Positions 34,264-43,853 of a DNA stretch of 49,763 bases are shown here, in pieces. Source of the stretch: an uncultured Clostridia bacterium (lineage in GTDB: Bacteria > Bacillota > Clostridia > TANB77 > CAG-508); the NCBI GenBank assembly GCA_944386695.1, contig CALXCB010000005.1:1-49763 (forward strand), read 5' to 3'. The stretch's first letter is position 1; every line of letters starts with the position of its first letter. Made by a program: the position numbers and the translations under genes. The notes under the pieces were generated by a model, which saw only the letters and a list, made by a program, of their open reading frames with translations, made no database searches and was not told where the DNA came from.

Positions 34264-35706
34264 CTATTTATTTATTTCTTCTACAAACATTTTATTTAAC
34301 ATTTGCGGATTAGCTTTTCCCTTAGTTGCCTTCATTGCTTGACCTACTAAAAATCCTAAAGCTCTATCTTTACCAGCTTTAAAGTCTGCTACTGATTGTG
34401 GATTATCCATTAATACTTTTTGAACAACTTCTTTTATTGCTCCTTCATCTGAGATTTGTATCCACCCTTTTTCTTTTATTATTTCTTCTGGCTCTCTCGG
34501 ATTTTCAAACATTTCTGTTAATACCTTTTTAGCAATACTTGAACTTATTGTCCCTTTATCTATTAAAGTGACTAAATCTGCTAAATGCTTTGATGTAAAT
34601 GGAATTTCGTTAGGTTCCATTTCCTTTTCATTTAGTATCCTTGAAATATCAGAAATTATCCAATTACTTACTGCTTTATGATTTTTACAAATCTCACTTG
34701 CTTCTTCAAATAAATTTGATAAATATTTTGAAGAAACTATAATTCCAGCATCTTTTTCAGACATTTTATATTCATTTATATATCGGTTGTGCCTACTTTC
34801 TGGTAGTTCTGGTAAACTATCTTTTATATTTTGAATATATTCTTTAGAAAGTTTAATTGCCACTAAATCTGGATCTGGAAAATATCTATAATCTTGAGCA
34901 TCTTCTTTATCTCTCATCGAAAAAGTTTTTCCAGATACTTCATCCCATCTTAGAGATTCTTGTTCTATTTTTCCGCCATCTTCTAGTATGTCTATTTGTC
35001 TTTCTATTTCATACTCAATTGCTCTTGTTATACTTCTAAATGAATTCATATTTTTCATTTCTGTACGTGTTCCAAGTTTTGTGTCTGTTTTCTTTTTCAC
35101 AGACACATTGACATCTGCTCTAAATGATCCTTCTTGCATTTTGCAATCTGATACTTCTATATATTCTAGTATTGATTTTAATTTCTTTAAATATTTATCT
35201 ACTTCTTCAGTTGATGATAAATCTGGTTCTGAAACTATTTCTATTAATGGAACTCCTGCTCTGTTTAAGTCAACTAGTGTTCCTCCTCCAAATTCATCAT
35301 GATTTAGTTTTCCTGCATCTTCTTCTATATGAATTCTTAAAATTCTAATTTTCTTTTTATTTCCATCTTGTGTATCTATTTCTATATATCCATGTTCACA
35401 AAGTGGTTTATCATATTGTGAAATTTGATATGCCTTTGGTAAATCTGGATAAAAATAATTTTTTCTATCATTTTTACTATTTTCTGATATTTCACAGTTT
35501 GTTGCTAATCCTGCTTTTACGGCATATTCTACTACTTTTTCGTTTAGTACTGGTAGTGTTCCTGGCATTCCCATACATATTGGACATGTTTGTGTATTTG
35601 GAGCTGCACCAAACTTTGTTGGACAACTGCAAAATATTTTTGTTTTTGTTGATAATTCTGCATGGACTTCTAGTCCTATAACTACTTCATAATCTTGTCT
35701 TGACAT
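34264..35706 (-). CDS. gatB: Asp/Glu-tRNA amidotransferase subunit B
   Basis: GatB is the tRNA-binding kinase subunit that activates misacylated Asp-tRNA(Asn) or Glu-tRNA(Gln) for amidation. The 480-aa product has YEVVIGLEVHAELSTKTKIF, a Cys zinc site (CSCPTKFG, CPICMGMPG), YFYPDLPKAYQISQYDKPLC, HIEEDAGKLNH and VDLNRAGVPLIEIVSEPD. The C-terminal YqeY-type domain ends ATKGKANPQMLNKMF. Complete. Last gene of aspS-gatC-gatA-gatB. Confidence 0.97.
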   Translation of the reverse strand: MSRQDYEVVIGLEVHAELSTKTKIFCSCPTKFGAAPNTQTCPICMGMPGTLPVLNEKVVEYAVKAGLATNCEISENSKNDRKNYFYPDLPKAYQISQYDKPLCEHGYIEIDTQDGNKKKIRILRIHIEEDAGKLNHDEFGGGTLVDLNRAGVPLIEIVSEPDLSSTEEVDKYLKKLKSILEYIEVSDCKMQEGSFRADVNVSVKKKTDTKLGTRTEMKNMNSFRSITRAIEYEIERQIDILEDGGKIEQESLRWDEVSGKTFSMRDKEDAQDYRYFPDPDLVAIKLSKEYIQNIKDSLPELPESRHNRYINEYKMSEKDAGIIVSSKYLSNLFEEASEICKNHKAVSNWIISDISRILNEKEMEPNEIPFTSKHLADLVTLIDKGTISSSIAKKVLTEMFENPREPEEIIKEKGWIQISDEGAIKEVVQKVLMDNPQSVADFKAGKDRALGFLVGQAMKATKGKANPQMLNKMFVEEINK

Positions 35707-35731
35707 TATCTCTCCTCCTTTTTTCGGTGAA

Positions 35732-37201
35732 TCACTTTATAAATTTTGGTTGATATTTTTCTCTAAATTTAAAGTCTTGCTCAAAAGTATAAGCTGCATT
35801 TAAAATTGTCTCTTCTTTAAATCTATTTCCTATCAATTGCATACCTATTGGCATACCTTTGCTATCAACTCCACAAGGGATTGATATTCCTGGAAGTCCT
35901 GCAATGTTTACAGAAACTGTACATATATCTGCTAAATACATTTCTAGTGGATTATTTGATTTAGAACCTATATCAAAACTTACAGTTGGTGATGTTGGTG
36001 TTAATATTACATCATATTTTTCAAATGCTTTATTAAATTCATTCATAACTAATGTACGAACTTGTTGAGCTTTTTTATAATAAGCATCATAATATCCTGA
36101 TGATAATACATATGTTCCTAAAATTATTCTTCTTTTTACTTCTGATCCAAATCCCTCACTTCTTGATTTTTTATATAATTCTTTTAGGTTCTTATATTCT
36201 TTTGTCCTATATGTGTATCTAATTCCATCAAATCTTCCCAAATTTGAACTTGCTTCTGCACAAGCAATTATATAATATGTGGCTAATGAATATTTAGCAA
36301 CATCTAATGAAAATTCTTCAACTTCTGCTCCTAATTCTTTATATCTTTCAATTGATTTATATAAAGTATCTTTTACTTCTTTATTTATTCCCTCAGCATA
36401 AAATTCTTTTGGTACACCAATCTTTAATCCTTTTACATCATTTTTTAAACATTTTGTATAGTCTTTCTTTTCGATGTCTTCTGATGTTGTATCTTTTTCG
36501 TCATGGTCAGCTATTATATTTAATAACATTGCCGCATCTTGTACATCCTTTGTTATTGGTCCTATTTGATCTAATGATGATGCAAATGCAACTAGTCCGT
36601 ATCTTGAAACTAGTCCATATGTTGGTTTTAATCCTACAACTCCACAAAAGCTTGCTGGTTGTCTTATTGATCCACCTGTATCAGTTCCTAATGCCCATGG
36701 TACCATATTACTTGCTACTGCTGCTGCACTTCCTCCTGATGAACCACCTGGTACTTTATTTAAATTCCATGGATTTTTAGTTTTCTTAAAATATGAATAT
36801 TCTGTCGAACCTCCCATTGCGAATTCATCCATATTTAGTTTTCCTAAAGAAATTATATTTTTCTCTTTCAAATTTTCAATAACAGTTGCATCATATGGTG
36901 AGATGAAATTTTCTAGCATCTTAGATGCACATGTAGTTTTTGTTCCTTTCATACATATATTGTCTTTTATTCCTATTGGTATCCCTGCAAATTCTCCTGT
37001 CATCTCTTTTTTTTGAATTTTTTCTTCTACTTTTTTTGCTTTTTCTTTTGCTTCATCTAAATATGTTGTTATAAAAGCTGCTACTTCTGGCTCTTTTTCT
37101 TTAATTCTATCACAATAAGCATTAGTAATTTCCGTTACTGTAAGCTCTTTATTTTTTAATTTTTCTTGCAATTCATGAACTGTTAAATCTGTAATATTCA
37201 T
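35732..37201 (-). CDS. gatA: Asp/Glu-tRNA amidotransferase subunit A
   Basis: GatA is the amidase subunit that releases ammonia from glutamine. The 489-aa product carries the amidase signature [20 protein letters not shown] and the Ser-cisSer-Lys triad: Lys in [11 protein letters not shown] and the two Ser in GGSSGGSAA and [14 protein letters not shown]. The C-terminus [10 protein letters not shown] and [15 protein letters not shown] is typical. Twenty-five bases separate it from gatB. Confidence 0.97.
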   Translation of the reverse strand: MNITDLTVHELQEKLKNKELTVTEITNAYCDRIKEKEPEVAAFITTYLDEAKEKAKKVEEKIQKKEMTGEFAGIPIGIKDNICMKGTKTTCASKMLENFISPYDATVIENLKEKNIISLGKLNMDEFAMGGSTEYSYFKKTKNPWNLNKVPGGSSGGSAAAVASNMVPWALGTDTGGSIRQPASFCGVVGLKPTYGLVSRYGLVAFASSLDQIGPITKDVQDAAMLLNIIADHDEKDTTSEDIEKKDYTKCLKNDVKGLKIGVPKEFYAEGINKEVKDTLYKSIERYKELGAEVEEFSLDVAKYSLATYYIIACAEASSNLGRFDGIRYTYRTKEYKNLKELYKKSRSEGFGSEVKRRIILGTYVLSSGYYDAYYKKAQQVRTLVMNEFNKAFEKYDVILTPTSPTVSFDIGSKSNNPLEMYLADICTVSVNIAGLPGISIPCGVDSKGMPIGMQLIGNRFKEETILNAAYTFEQDFKFREKYQPKFIK

Positions 37202-37232
37202 CCAAATTTACCTCCTTTTTTCATAATTTTTT

Positions 37233-37298
37233 TCATTGGGGTCGGTTCTTTTCGCAAAAGGGTCGTTTCCTTTTGCAAAAAGAACTGTCCCAAATGAA
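37233..37298. repeat. REP-like element, type A compound
   Basis: TCATTGGGGTCGGTTCTTTT, then CGCAAAAGGGTCGTTTCCTT, then GAACTGTCCCAAATGA, a shuffled type A copy. Unlike the others it lies inside an operon, between gatC and gatA. Confidence 0.7.
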
Positions 37299-37304
37299 AA
37301 AAAA

Positions 37305-37592
37305 TTAGTTGATTACTTTTGGTAGCTTAAACATATTTTGTTCTACTTCTACACTATTTTTAAGTAATGCTTCATTATCTTCAAATACTTTTACTTCATC
37401 TTTTCTAAATCTGTTTTTCGCATTTCCTGCGCCTATTGTTATGTCTAACCCTGCTACTGGAGCATTATTTACGATATTTGCAAAATTTAATATTTCTTCT
37501 AAATGAAGTAAATATTCTTCTATTTCTTCATCTTTTAATGTTAATTGTGCTAAATTTGCAATATGCAATATCTCTTCTTTTGATACACTCAT
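37305..37592 (-). CDS. gatC: Asp/Glu-tRNA amidotransferase subunit C
   Basis: GatC is a small clamp that stabilises GatA-GatB. The 95-aa product has the family start SKEEILHIANLAQLTLKDEE, the linker LEEILNFANIVNNAPVAGLD and the C-terminal RKDEV...FKLPKVI. Length is normal. Gene order aspS-gatC-gatA-gatB puts the whole Asp/Asn route under the aspS T-box. Confidence 0.95.
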   Translation of the reverse strand: MSVSKEEILHIANLAQLTLKDEEIEEYLLHLEEILNFANIVNNAPVAGLDITIGAGNAKNRFRKDEVKVFEDNEALLKNSVEVEQNMFKLPKVIN

Positions 37593-37617
37593 TTTAGATC
37601 CTCCTTTTTTTTACATA

Positions 37618-39363
37618 TTATTTTATTATCTCTATGTGAACATCTCTTAGCTGCCCTCTTTTTACAATTCCAGGTGCTCCCATCATTACATCTTCTGCTT
37701 TACTATTTAATGGAAAAGCAATTACTTCTCTTATTGTTTTGGCATTTGTTAATAGCATTAACATTCTATCTATTCCTGGTGCTATTCCTGCATGTGGAGG
37801 TGCTCCGAATTGGAAAGCTGTATATAAAGCTCCAAATTTTGTTTTTACTTCTTCTTCTGTATATCCTGCTATTTGAAATGCTTTTAACATAATTTCGATA
37901 TTATGATTTCTTACAGCTCCTGAAGATAGTTCTATTCCATTACATACAATATCATATTGATAAGCTAATATTTCTAATGGATTTGGATTATTTAATGCTT
38001 CCATACCTCCTTGTGGCATTGAAAATGGGTTGTGACTAAATCCTATTTTTCCATTTTCTCCTTCTTCAAACATTGGAAAATCTACAATCCAACAGAATTT
38101 GAAGACATTTTCATCTATTAATTTTAATCTTTTACCTAATTCATCTCTTATTTGTCCTGCAAGCTCTGTAGCTCTTTTTTTATTATCTGCAATAAAGAAT
38201 ATTGTGTCTTGTGGTTTTAAATCTGCTAGTTTTATTAGCTCTTTCTTTAAATCTTCTGGTATGAATTTATCTATTGGGCCCTTGAAACTTAAGTCTTCTT
38301 GAATTTCTAAATATCCTAGTCCCTTCATTCCTATACTCATTGCATAATCCAACATTTTTTCATGGAATCCTTTTGACATATGACCAGATACTTTAATCGC
38401 TCTTACTGTTCTTCCAATAAATGCTTTAAATGTGCATTTACTGAAAAATTCTGATAAGTCTATTATATAAAGTGGATTTCTTAGGTCTGGTTTGTCTGTT
38501 CCGTATTTTATTAGTGACTCTTTATACGAAATTCTTGGGAATGGGTATTCTCCAATTTTTTTTGTTGAAAATTTTTTAAATGTATTATATATTACAGGTT
38601 CTATCACTTTAAATACCTCTTCTTGACTACTAAATGCCATTTCCATATCTAATTGATAAAATTCTCCTGGCGCTCTATCTGCTCTTGCGTCTTCATCTCT
38701 AAAACATGGTGCTATTTGGAAGTATTTGTCTATTCCTGATACCATTAGTAATTGCTTAAATTGTTGTGGTGCTTGAGGTAATGCATAAAATTTTCCTTTA
38801 TGAAGTCTACTTGGTACTAAATAATCTCTTGCTCCTTCTGGAGATGATGATGTAAGTATAGGTGTTTGTACTTCTAAAAAGCCTTGTTCTATCATCTGAC
38901 TTCTTAAAAATTGTATTACTTTTGCTCTTAATATTAGATTTTCTTGTAATTTTTTATTTCTTAAGTCTAAATATCTATATTTCAATCTTACATCTTCTCT
39001 TACTTCCCTATTTGAATTTAACTCAAATGGTAATTTCATTGTTCTTTTTCCTAGGACTTTTATCTCTTCAATATAGATTTCTACTTTTCCCGTTTTTATT
39101 TTTAAGTTTATTGTATCTTCTGATCTTTTTCTAACTGTTCCATATACACTAACTGTTGATTCTATTGGAATATGTGATACAACATCTACATCTTGAGAAT
39201 CTTTTGATGTTACAACTTGTGTTATTCCATACATATCTCTTATGTCTAAAAAAACCAAACCTCCTAAATCTCTTATTGTGTCGACAAATCCTGCTATTCT
39301 AATCTTTTTTCCAACATCCTCTAAGGAAATGTCATTGCAAGTATGTGTTCTAAATTCACTCAT
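37618..39363 (-). CDS. aspS: Aspartyl-tRNA synthetase
   Basis: A class IIb enzyme of 581 aa. It has an N-terminal OB-fold anticodon domain (residues about 1-105), class II motif 1 (LRAKVIQFLRSQMIEQGFLE), motif 2 (FRDEDARADRAPGEFYQLD), the bacterial GAD insertion (about 290-420) and motif 3 (APPHAGIAPGIDRMLMLLT). Because gatCAB follows in the same operon, the enzyme may be non-discriminating and also charge tRNA-Asn. A T-box leader precedes it. A good AAAAGGAG site lies before the ATG. Confidence 0.97.
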   Translation of the reverse strand: MSEFRTHTCNDISLEDVGKKIRIAGFVDTIRDLGGLVFLDIRDMYGITQVVTSKDSQDVDVVSHIPIESTVSVYGTVRKRSEDTINLKIKTGKVEIYIEEIKVLGKRTMKLPFELNSNREVREDVRLKYRYLDLRNKKLQENLILRAKVIQFLRSQMIEQGFLEVQTPILTSSSPEGARDYLVPSRLHKGKFYALPQAPQQFKQLLMVSGIDKYFQIAPCFRDEDARADRAPGEFYQLDMEMAFSSQEEVFKVIEPVIYNTFKKFSTKKIGEYPFPRISYKESLIKYGTDKPDLRNPLYIIDLSEFFSKCTFKAFIGRTVRAIKVSGHMSKGFHEKMLDYAMSIGMKGLGYLEIQEDLSFKGPIDKFIPEDLKKELIKLADLKPQDTIFFIADNKKRATELAGQIRDELGKRLKLIDENVFKFCWIVDFPMFEEGENGKIGFSHNPFSMPQGGMEALNNPNPLEILAYQYDIVCNGIELSSGAVRNHNIEIMLKAFQIAGYTEEEVKTKFGALYTAFQFGAPPHAGIAPGIDRMLMLLTNAKTIREVIAFPLNSKAEDVMMGAPGIVKRGQLRDVHIEIIK

Positions 39364-39399
39364 TTTATCTTCTCTCCTTTTAAACTTAGTTTTCTTAGC

Positions 39400-39686
39400 A
39401 GAAAAACAAAAATCGTCCTCTGCTAAAATGCAGGGACGAATAATTTATATCCGCGGTACCACCCAAGCTTGAAAGTTCTACCGTTAAAATTCTCTTTATT
39501 ACGGTCTTGTAGAAGCTCATAGTTTGCCTTAATGAGACTTATTACAATTTAAAACCTTTCCTCTTTTTAATATTGCTCCAATGTGTTTCAGTCTTAGTCT
39601 GTTTTTCTAAAAGGGCTTTCAGCCTATGACCCTTAATCTCTACTAGTAACTTGGACCACCTTTGCATCTTCATCGCAATTTTTCAT
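39400..39686 (-). ncRNA. T-box riboswitch leader of aspS-gatCAB
   Basis: The minus-strand leader contains the T-box sequence GGGTGGTACCGCGG (39465-39451), which pairs with the uncharged tRNA acceptor end. A terminator follows (TCGTCCCTGC / GCAGAGGACGA, 39439-39413) with TTTTTGTTTTT. An upstream stem I region runs to about 39683. Uncharged tRNA would favour read-through into aspS and the gat genes. A GAC suited to Asp occurs in the stem I region (AAGACTGAAAC), but I could not place the specifier loop with certainty. Confidence 0.92.
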
Positions 39687-39690
39687 ATAT

Positions 39691-39717
39691 ATTATACCCA
39701 TTTTTTGTATTTGTCAA
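39691..39717 (-). promoter_or_regulatory. Promoter of the T-box leader
   Basis: TTGACA (39717-39712), 15-base spacer, TATAAT (39696-39691) on the minus strand, just before the leader. Confidence 0.7.
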
Positions 39718-39733
39718 TACAATTTCTCAATTT

Positions 39734-41368
39734 TTATCTAATTGTTCCTTCTCTTTCTTTTAATAACTGTATTTTTTCATATAAATTAGTTAAATATTCT
39801 CTATTATTTTTATTATCTTTTACTTTATCTATTAATATATCCATTTTATCTAATTGTGAAATTCCTTGTCTTTGTATTTCATAATTTGTGGAATTTGCCT
39901 TAAAATATATTTCTGTCCTTTTATCTTTTAAATAATTTAGTACTTGTTCAAAATAATTAGGTATTTCGGCTTTTTTACTGATTGTTGGTTTTATATCTAC
40001 TTTTATTACATCTTTGAATGTTTTTTCTTTGTTTCGAATTTTAGTGACTTTTGTTTGAGGCTTTTCTTTTTTTTGGGTAGTCTTTATACTATCTTCTTTC
40101 TGTACTTTGCTTTTTGTTTTTGCTGCAGCTTGTTTTTCTGCTTTTTTCTTTTCTTGTTTTTCTTCTTGTATTTGTTGTTCATATTGTGCTTTTAATTTAT
40201 CATCTATTTCCCAAATTAATATTTCATCATAAAAATAGAAGTCAAATATCTTTATTTTTTTGCTTTCTATTCTTTGCATAATTATATTTAAAGTTTTGTT
40301 TTCTTCTGAGCTTGGATTCTCTTTTTTATATTTTTTTATTAGTTGTTTTGCTACATTTATATAGCCCATTCTTTCATATATTGCCAATAACATACATGTT
40401 CTTTCAAATTTTGATATTTTGCTATTTTTTGCTATTTCTTCTATGTCGTTTTTAGTTATTCTATTATAATATAGTTTGGTTTTTATTTGATTCAAGAATT
40501 CTTGATTTACTTTTATGTTTTCTTTTGGCTCTTCAAAAATTTTGATAATATTTTTCAATTGATTTTGAATTATTTGATCATTCTTAAACTCTGGTCTTTG
40601 ACCTATTTTTTCTGCTTCATCAAAATTTCCCTCTCTTATATAAATTGTTACCAGTTGTGATTGGATTGGTGTTTTGTCTATAAACTCTGGTCTTTTACAT
40701 ATTTCTTTAGCTTTTTCTAACTCTCCTTCTTGCATATATATTGTTATCAGCTGTGATTGGATTGGCGCATTATTTATAAACTCTGGTCTTTGGCTTATTT
40801 CTTTAGCTTTTTTTAGCTTTCCTTCTTGCATATATATTGTTATCAGCTGTGATTGGATTGGTGTATAATTTATAAACTCTGGTCTTTGGCATATTTCTTT
40901 AGCTTTTTTTAGCTTTCCTTCTTGCATATATATTGTTATCAGCTGTGATTGGATTGGCGCATTATTTATAAACTCTGACCTTTGACACAATTTCTCCGCT
41001 TGTATATATTGTTTCTGTTGTATAAAGATTCCTACTCTTTGTGATTGTATTACTGAATCATAAGGATATTGTTCTGTTAATTTAAGTGCTTCATCAAATT
41101 TTTTTTCCTTTCTTAATTTTTTTATTTTTTTACTTGCTTCTATTTCTTCATATCTTTTTTCTATATCTCTTTCTTCATTGTTTTTTGCCTCTCTATCTCT
41201 TCCCACACTCTCTGTTGTTTGGCTTTTATTCTGTTCATTATTTATACCTTCCTTTTTCCATTTATAAATTGTTGATAAACTGATATTCATTTGTTCACTA
41301 ATTTCTTTTGCACTTTGATTTTTTAATCTTTCTATCACTTCATTTTTAACATCTACTGAATAAGCCAT
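39734..41368 (-). CDS. HTH plus TPR-like repeat protein with a coiled, basic C-terminal half
   Basis: The 544-aa protein begins with a transposase-like helix-turn-helix (NEVIERLKNQSAKEISEQMN, STIYKWKKEG). A charged linker and a run of TPR-like helix pairs follow. Four to five copies of a 32-residue unit (QRPEFINNAPIQSQLITIYM then QEGKLKKAKEIC) lie at about residues 130-260. Then come a helical region (about 290-390), a Lys/Glu-rich segment with QEEKQEKKKAEKQAAAK and a last helical part. No enzymatic motif is visible. It may be a DNA-binding scaffold or regulator. The near-identical repeat DNA suggests recent duplication or variable copy number. Confidence 0.72.
   Translation of the reverse strand: MAYSVDVKNEVIERLKNQSAKEISEQMNISLSTIYKWKKEGINNEQNKSQTTESVGRDREAKNNEERDIEKRYEEIEASKKIKKLRKEKKFDEALKLTEQYPYDSVIQSQRVGIFIQQKQYIQAEKLCQRSEFINNAPIQSQLITIYMQEGKLKKAKEICQRPEFINYTPIQSQLITIYMQEGKLKKAKEISQRPEFINNAPIQSQLITIYMQEGELEKAKEICKRPEFIDKTPIQSQLVTIYIREGNFDEAEKIGQRPEFKNDQIIQNQLKNIIKIFEEPKENIKVNQEFLNQIKTKLYYNRITKNDIEEIAKNSKISKFERTCMLLAIYERMGYINVAKQLIKKYKKENPSSEENKTLNIIMQRIESKKIKIFDFYFYDEILIWEIDDKLKAQYEQQIQEEKQEKKKAEKQAAAKTKSKVQKEDSIKTTQKKEKPQTKVTKIRNKEKTFKDVIKVDIKPTISKKAEIPNYFEQVLNYLKDKRTEIYFKANSTNYEIQRQGISQLDKMDILIDKVKDNKNNREYLTNLYEKIQLLKEREGTIR
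40590..40985. repeat. 96-bp tandem repeats inside the TPR-like gene
   Basis: Units with GCATATATATTGTTATCAGC and TGTGATTGGATTGG recur about every 96 bases, several nearly identical. They keep the frame, so copy-number change would only lengthen or shorten the protein. Confidence 0.8.
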
Positions 41369-41435
41369 TTTTTTATATCCTTCCTAAAATTTGTCAACAT
41401 AATATCACAGAATCTTCTTTTTTGCAATATGTACA

Positions 41436-41458
41436 ATTGGAACCAGGTCTTTTTTGTC
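41436..41458. repeat. Type B REP-like half-copy
   Basis: TTGGAACCAGGTCTTTTTTG, the half-site seen also at 20304 and 42109. Confidence 0.6.
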
Positions 41459-41520
41459 AATAAAAAGTATAATATCACTATTTTTGTAAATAATAATATA
41501 ATAAATATAAATACATTATA

Positions 41521-41549
41521 TTGACAATAGCTTTACAATATGTTAAGAT
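41521..41549 (+). promoter_or_regulatory. Promoter of the toxin-antitoxin pair
   Basis: TTGACA (41521-41526), 17-base spacer, TAAGAT (41544-41549). The AGAGGTG ribosome site and ATG 41574 follow closely. Confidence 0.75.
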
Positions 41550-41573
41550 AATAAATGAAAAGAGGTGATTTAT

Positions 41574-41846
41574 ATGGCGCAAACATTAATTAATTTTAGG
41601 ATAGATGAAAACACAAAAAAACAAATGGAACAAATATGTAACGAATTAGGTATAACAATGACTACTGCTTTTAATATATTCGCAAAAAAAATGATACGAG
41701 AAAAAAGAATACCTTTTGATGTTTCTATTGATCCATTCTATTCTGAGAATAATATTAAAGCTATTAAAGAATCTATAGAACAATTAAAAGATGGAAAAGT
41801 AGTTGTTAAAACAATGGAAGAATTAAAGGAGATGGAAAATGAATAA
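41574..41846 (+). CDS. RelB/DinJ-type antitoxin
   Basis: From ATG 41574, chosen for the AGAGGTG site eight bases upstream, the product is 90 aa. An N-terminal RHH fold (QTLINFRIDENTKKQMEQIC, ELGITMTTAFNIFAKKMI) is followed by an acidic helical tail that would wrap the toxin (KESIEQLKDGKVVVKTMEEL). This is the RelB/DinJ family. It overlaps the toxin gene by 8 bases, and the pair would repress its own promoter. It is one of the few plus-strand units. Confidence 0.88.
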   Translation: MAQTLINFRIDENTKKQMEQICNELGITMTTAFNIFAKKMIREKRIPFDVSIDPFYSENNIKAIKESIEQLKDGKVVVKTMEELKEMENE

Positions 41847-42099
41847 TATATCTTTTACTAGTAAGGCTTGGGAAGAATATTGTTATTGGCAATTACAAGA
41901 CAAAAAAACATTAAAACGAATTAATTTATTATTAACAGATATCCAAAGAAATAATTTTGAAGGTATAGGAAAACCTGAACCATTAAAAGAAAATCTAAGT
42001 GGATTTTGGAGTAGAAGAATTGATGAAATTAATAGATTAGTCTATAAGATAGAGAACGAAGAAATAGTAATTATTCAATGTAAAGGTCACTATGAATAA
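41839..42099 (+). CDS. YoeB/Txe-type mRNA-cleaving toxin
   Basis: The 86-aa product has the YoeB/Txe pattern: ISFTSKAWEEYCYWQLQDKK at the start, LLLTDIQRNNFEGIGKPEPL in the middle, LKENLSGFWSRRIDEINRLV with the catalytic Glu/Arg region, and the His-Tyr end CKGHYE. Such toxins cut mRNA in the ribosomal A site. The catalytic residues look intact, so the module is probably active. It overlaps the antitoxin gene. Confidence 0.92.
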   Translation: MNNISFTSKAWEEYCYWQLQDKKTLKRINLLLTDIQRNNFEGIGKPEPLKENLSGFWSRRIDEINRLVYKIENEEIVIIQCKGHYE

Positions 42100-42106
42100 T
42101 TTGCAC

Positions 42107-42160
42107 AATTGGGACCAGGTCTTTTTTACCCTGTACCAAAAAGAACCGGTCCTAATGGTT
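42107..42160. repeat. REP-like palindrome, type B, overlapping a stop codon
   Basis: ATTGGGACCAGGTCTTTTTT, then CCAAAAAGAACCGGTCCTAA. It lies in the convergent gap and reaches into the last codons of the flavoprotein gene. Confidence 0.7.
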
Positions 42161-43399
42161 CCCTGCAACATAGCCTGTCGAATAGGCTATTTGTAAATTA
42201 AATCCCCCTGTATAGCTATCAACATCTAATATTTCACCTGCAAAATACAATCCTTTCACTTTTTTAGACTCCATTGTTTTAGGATTTACTTCTTTTATAT
42301 TTATTCCACCAGAAGTTATAATAGCATCTTCTATTTTTCTAAAATCTTTTATTGTTATTTCAAAATTTTTTAAAATTTGAATTAAATGTTTTCTTTCTTG
42401 TTTTGTTATAGAATTTACTTGTTTTTCTGGATCTATTTTCGAATATTCTATTATTGTATTAATTAGTTTTTGTGGTAACAATTTATCTAAACTATTTTTA
42501 AAGTTTTTATTTTTAAATTCATTAAAATCTCTTAAAATTCTCTCATTTAATTTTTCTTCTGTTAAAGCTGGTTTTAAATCTATTGCTAGTTTTATTTGCT
42601 TGTTTTTTAATAACGTATCTATATTTTTATATCTTACAAGGTGAGCTGATCCACTTAATATTATTGGTCCTGAGACTCCAAAATGTGTAAATAACATTTC
42701 GCCAAAATCTTCATAAATTTCCTTATTTTTTGAAATATCTAATATTTTTATTTTTACATTTTTTAAACTTAACCCTTGTAATTCTTTATGCAAATTTTGT
42801 TCATATGTTTCTAATGGCACCAAAGATGGCTTTATTGGTGTTATTGTATGTCCTAGTTTTTGAGCTAATTTATAACCATCACCTGTTGAACCTGTTAATG
42901 GATAGCTTTTTCCTCCTGTTGCTAATATTACTTTATCTGCATTGATTTTTTCTTTTGTAGTCTTCACTCCACAAACTTTATTTTCATTATCAATTAAAAT
43001 TTCTGTTACTGGACTCTCATAAAAAGTTTTTACCTTTAGTTCTTTTAGTTTTCTTTCAAAACATTTTAATACATCTTGAGCCTTATCTGTTACAGGAAAA
43101 ATCCTATTTCCTCTTTCTTCTTTTACTTCTAATCCTTGCTCTTTAAAAAATTTTATTATATCTTGATTAGTAAAACTATTAAATGCACTATATAAAAACA
43201 TTCCATTTCCTGGAGTGTTTTTTATAAATTCATCCATCGTTAAAGAAGATGTAATATTACATCTTCCTTTTCCTGTTATTAATAGTTTTCTACCTAAACT
43301 TTTATTTTTTTCTAATAAGAGAACCTCATTTCCTTTTTCACTTGCTGAAATTGCTGCCATCATTCCAGCAGGTCCTCCACCTATTACTACAACTTTCAT
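42152..43399 (-). CDS. FAD-dependent oxidoreductase of the HI0933/BaiN-like family
   Basis: The 415-aa flavoprotein has an N-terminal dinucleotide-binding motif VVVIGGGPAGMMAAISASEK, the family signature GRKLLITGKGRCNITSS, DKVILATGGKSYPLTGSTGD and a C-terminal FAD-contact GLYFAGEILDVDSYTGGFNL with IAYSTGYVAG. The family is widespread and its substrate mostly unknown; one member acts on bile-acid intermediates, but that cannot be assumed here. Its start is next to the DUF212 gene, so it ends the asp23-xse operon. Confidence 0.9.
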   Translation of the reverse strand: MKVVVIGGGPAGMMAAISASEKGNEVLLLEKNKSLGRKLLITGKGRCNITSSLTMDEFIKNTPGNGMFLYSAFNSFTNQDIIKFFKEQGLEVKEERGNRIFPVTDKAQDVLKCFERKLKELKVKTFYESPVTEILIDNENKVCGVKTTKEKINADKVILATGGKSYPLTGSTGDGYKLAQKLGHTITPIKPSLVPLETYEQNLHKELQGLSLKNVKIKILDISKNKEIYEDFGEMLFTHFGVSGPIILSGSAHLVRYKNIDTLLKNKQIKLAIDLKPALTEEKLNERILRDFNEFKNKNFKNSLDKLLPQKLINTIIEYSKIDPEKQVNSITKQERKHLIQILKNFEITIKDFRKIEDAIITSGGINIKEVNPKTMESKKVKGLYFAGEILDVDSYTGGFNLQIAYSTGYVAGNH

Positions 43400-43840
43400 T
43401 TAAAATATACTCCCTACAATAATACCTATAGCTGCTCCAACAAATACTTGGAGTGGTGTATGCCCTAATACCTCTACTAACCTCTCTTGAACTTGAACTC
43501 CTGTAAGTCCAGGTGTATCAATTATTTTGTTTAATAATCTTGCCTGTTTTCCAGCAGCTCTTCTTACTCCTGCTGCATCATACATAACTATACATGAAAA
43601 TACAAAAGCTGCTGCAAATGCATAACTATCAAATCCTGCATTCCTACCTATTAGAACTGTAAGTGACATCACTACTGCTGAATGAGAACTCGGCATACCT
43701 CCTGCACCCAATATTCTTTTAAAATTAAATTTTTTAGTTGTAACTAAATCCCATAAAACTTTAAAAGCTTGTATTGCAAGCCATGTAAAAAATGGAATAT
43801 AGATATATTTATTATGTATAAATTGTGATATTATCCCCAT
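43400..43840 (-). CDS. Divergent PAP2-family (DUF212) membrane protein
   Basis: The 146-aa protein has the DUF212 pattern: FTWLAIQAFKVLWDL, GGMPSSHSAVVMSLTVLIGR (the SxxH motif of acid phosphatases), a middle span, GVRRAAGKQARLLN and LVEVLGHTPLQVFVGAAIGI. It has about three to four membrane spans. Family members are likely lipid or polyprenyl phosphatases, but activity is not established. It lies between xseB and the flavoprotein gene in one operon. Confidence 0.9.
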   Translation of the reverse strand: MGIISQFIHNKYIYIPFFTWLAIQAFKVLWDLVTTKKFNFKRILGAGGMPSSHSAVVMSLTVLIGRNAGFDSYAFAAAFVFSCIVMYDAAGVRRAAGKQARLLNKIIDTPGLTGVQVQERLVEVLGHTPLQVFVGAAIGIIVGSIF

Positions 43841-43853
43841 TTTGTTTTCCTTT

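Noticed and set aside
40590..40985. CRISPR array
   Set aside because: The repeats are in-frame coding units of 96 bp with no spacer variation pattern and no cas genes.
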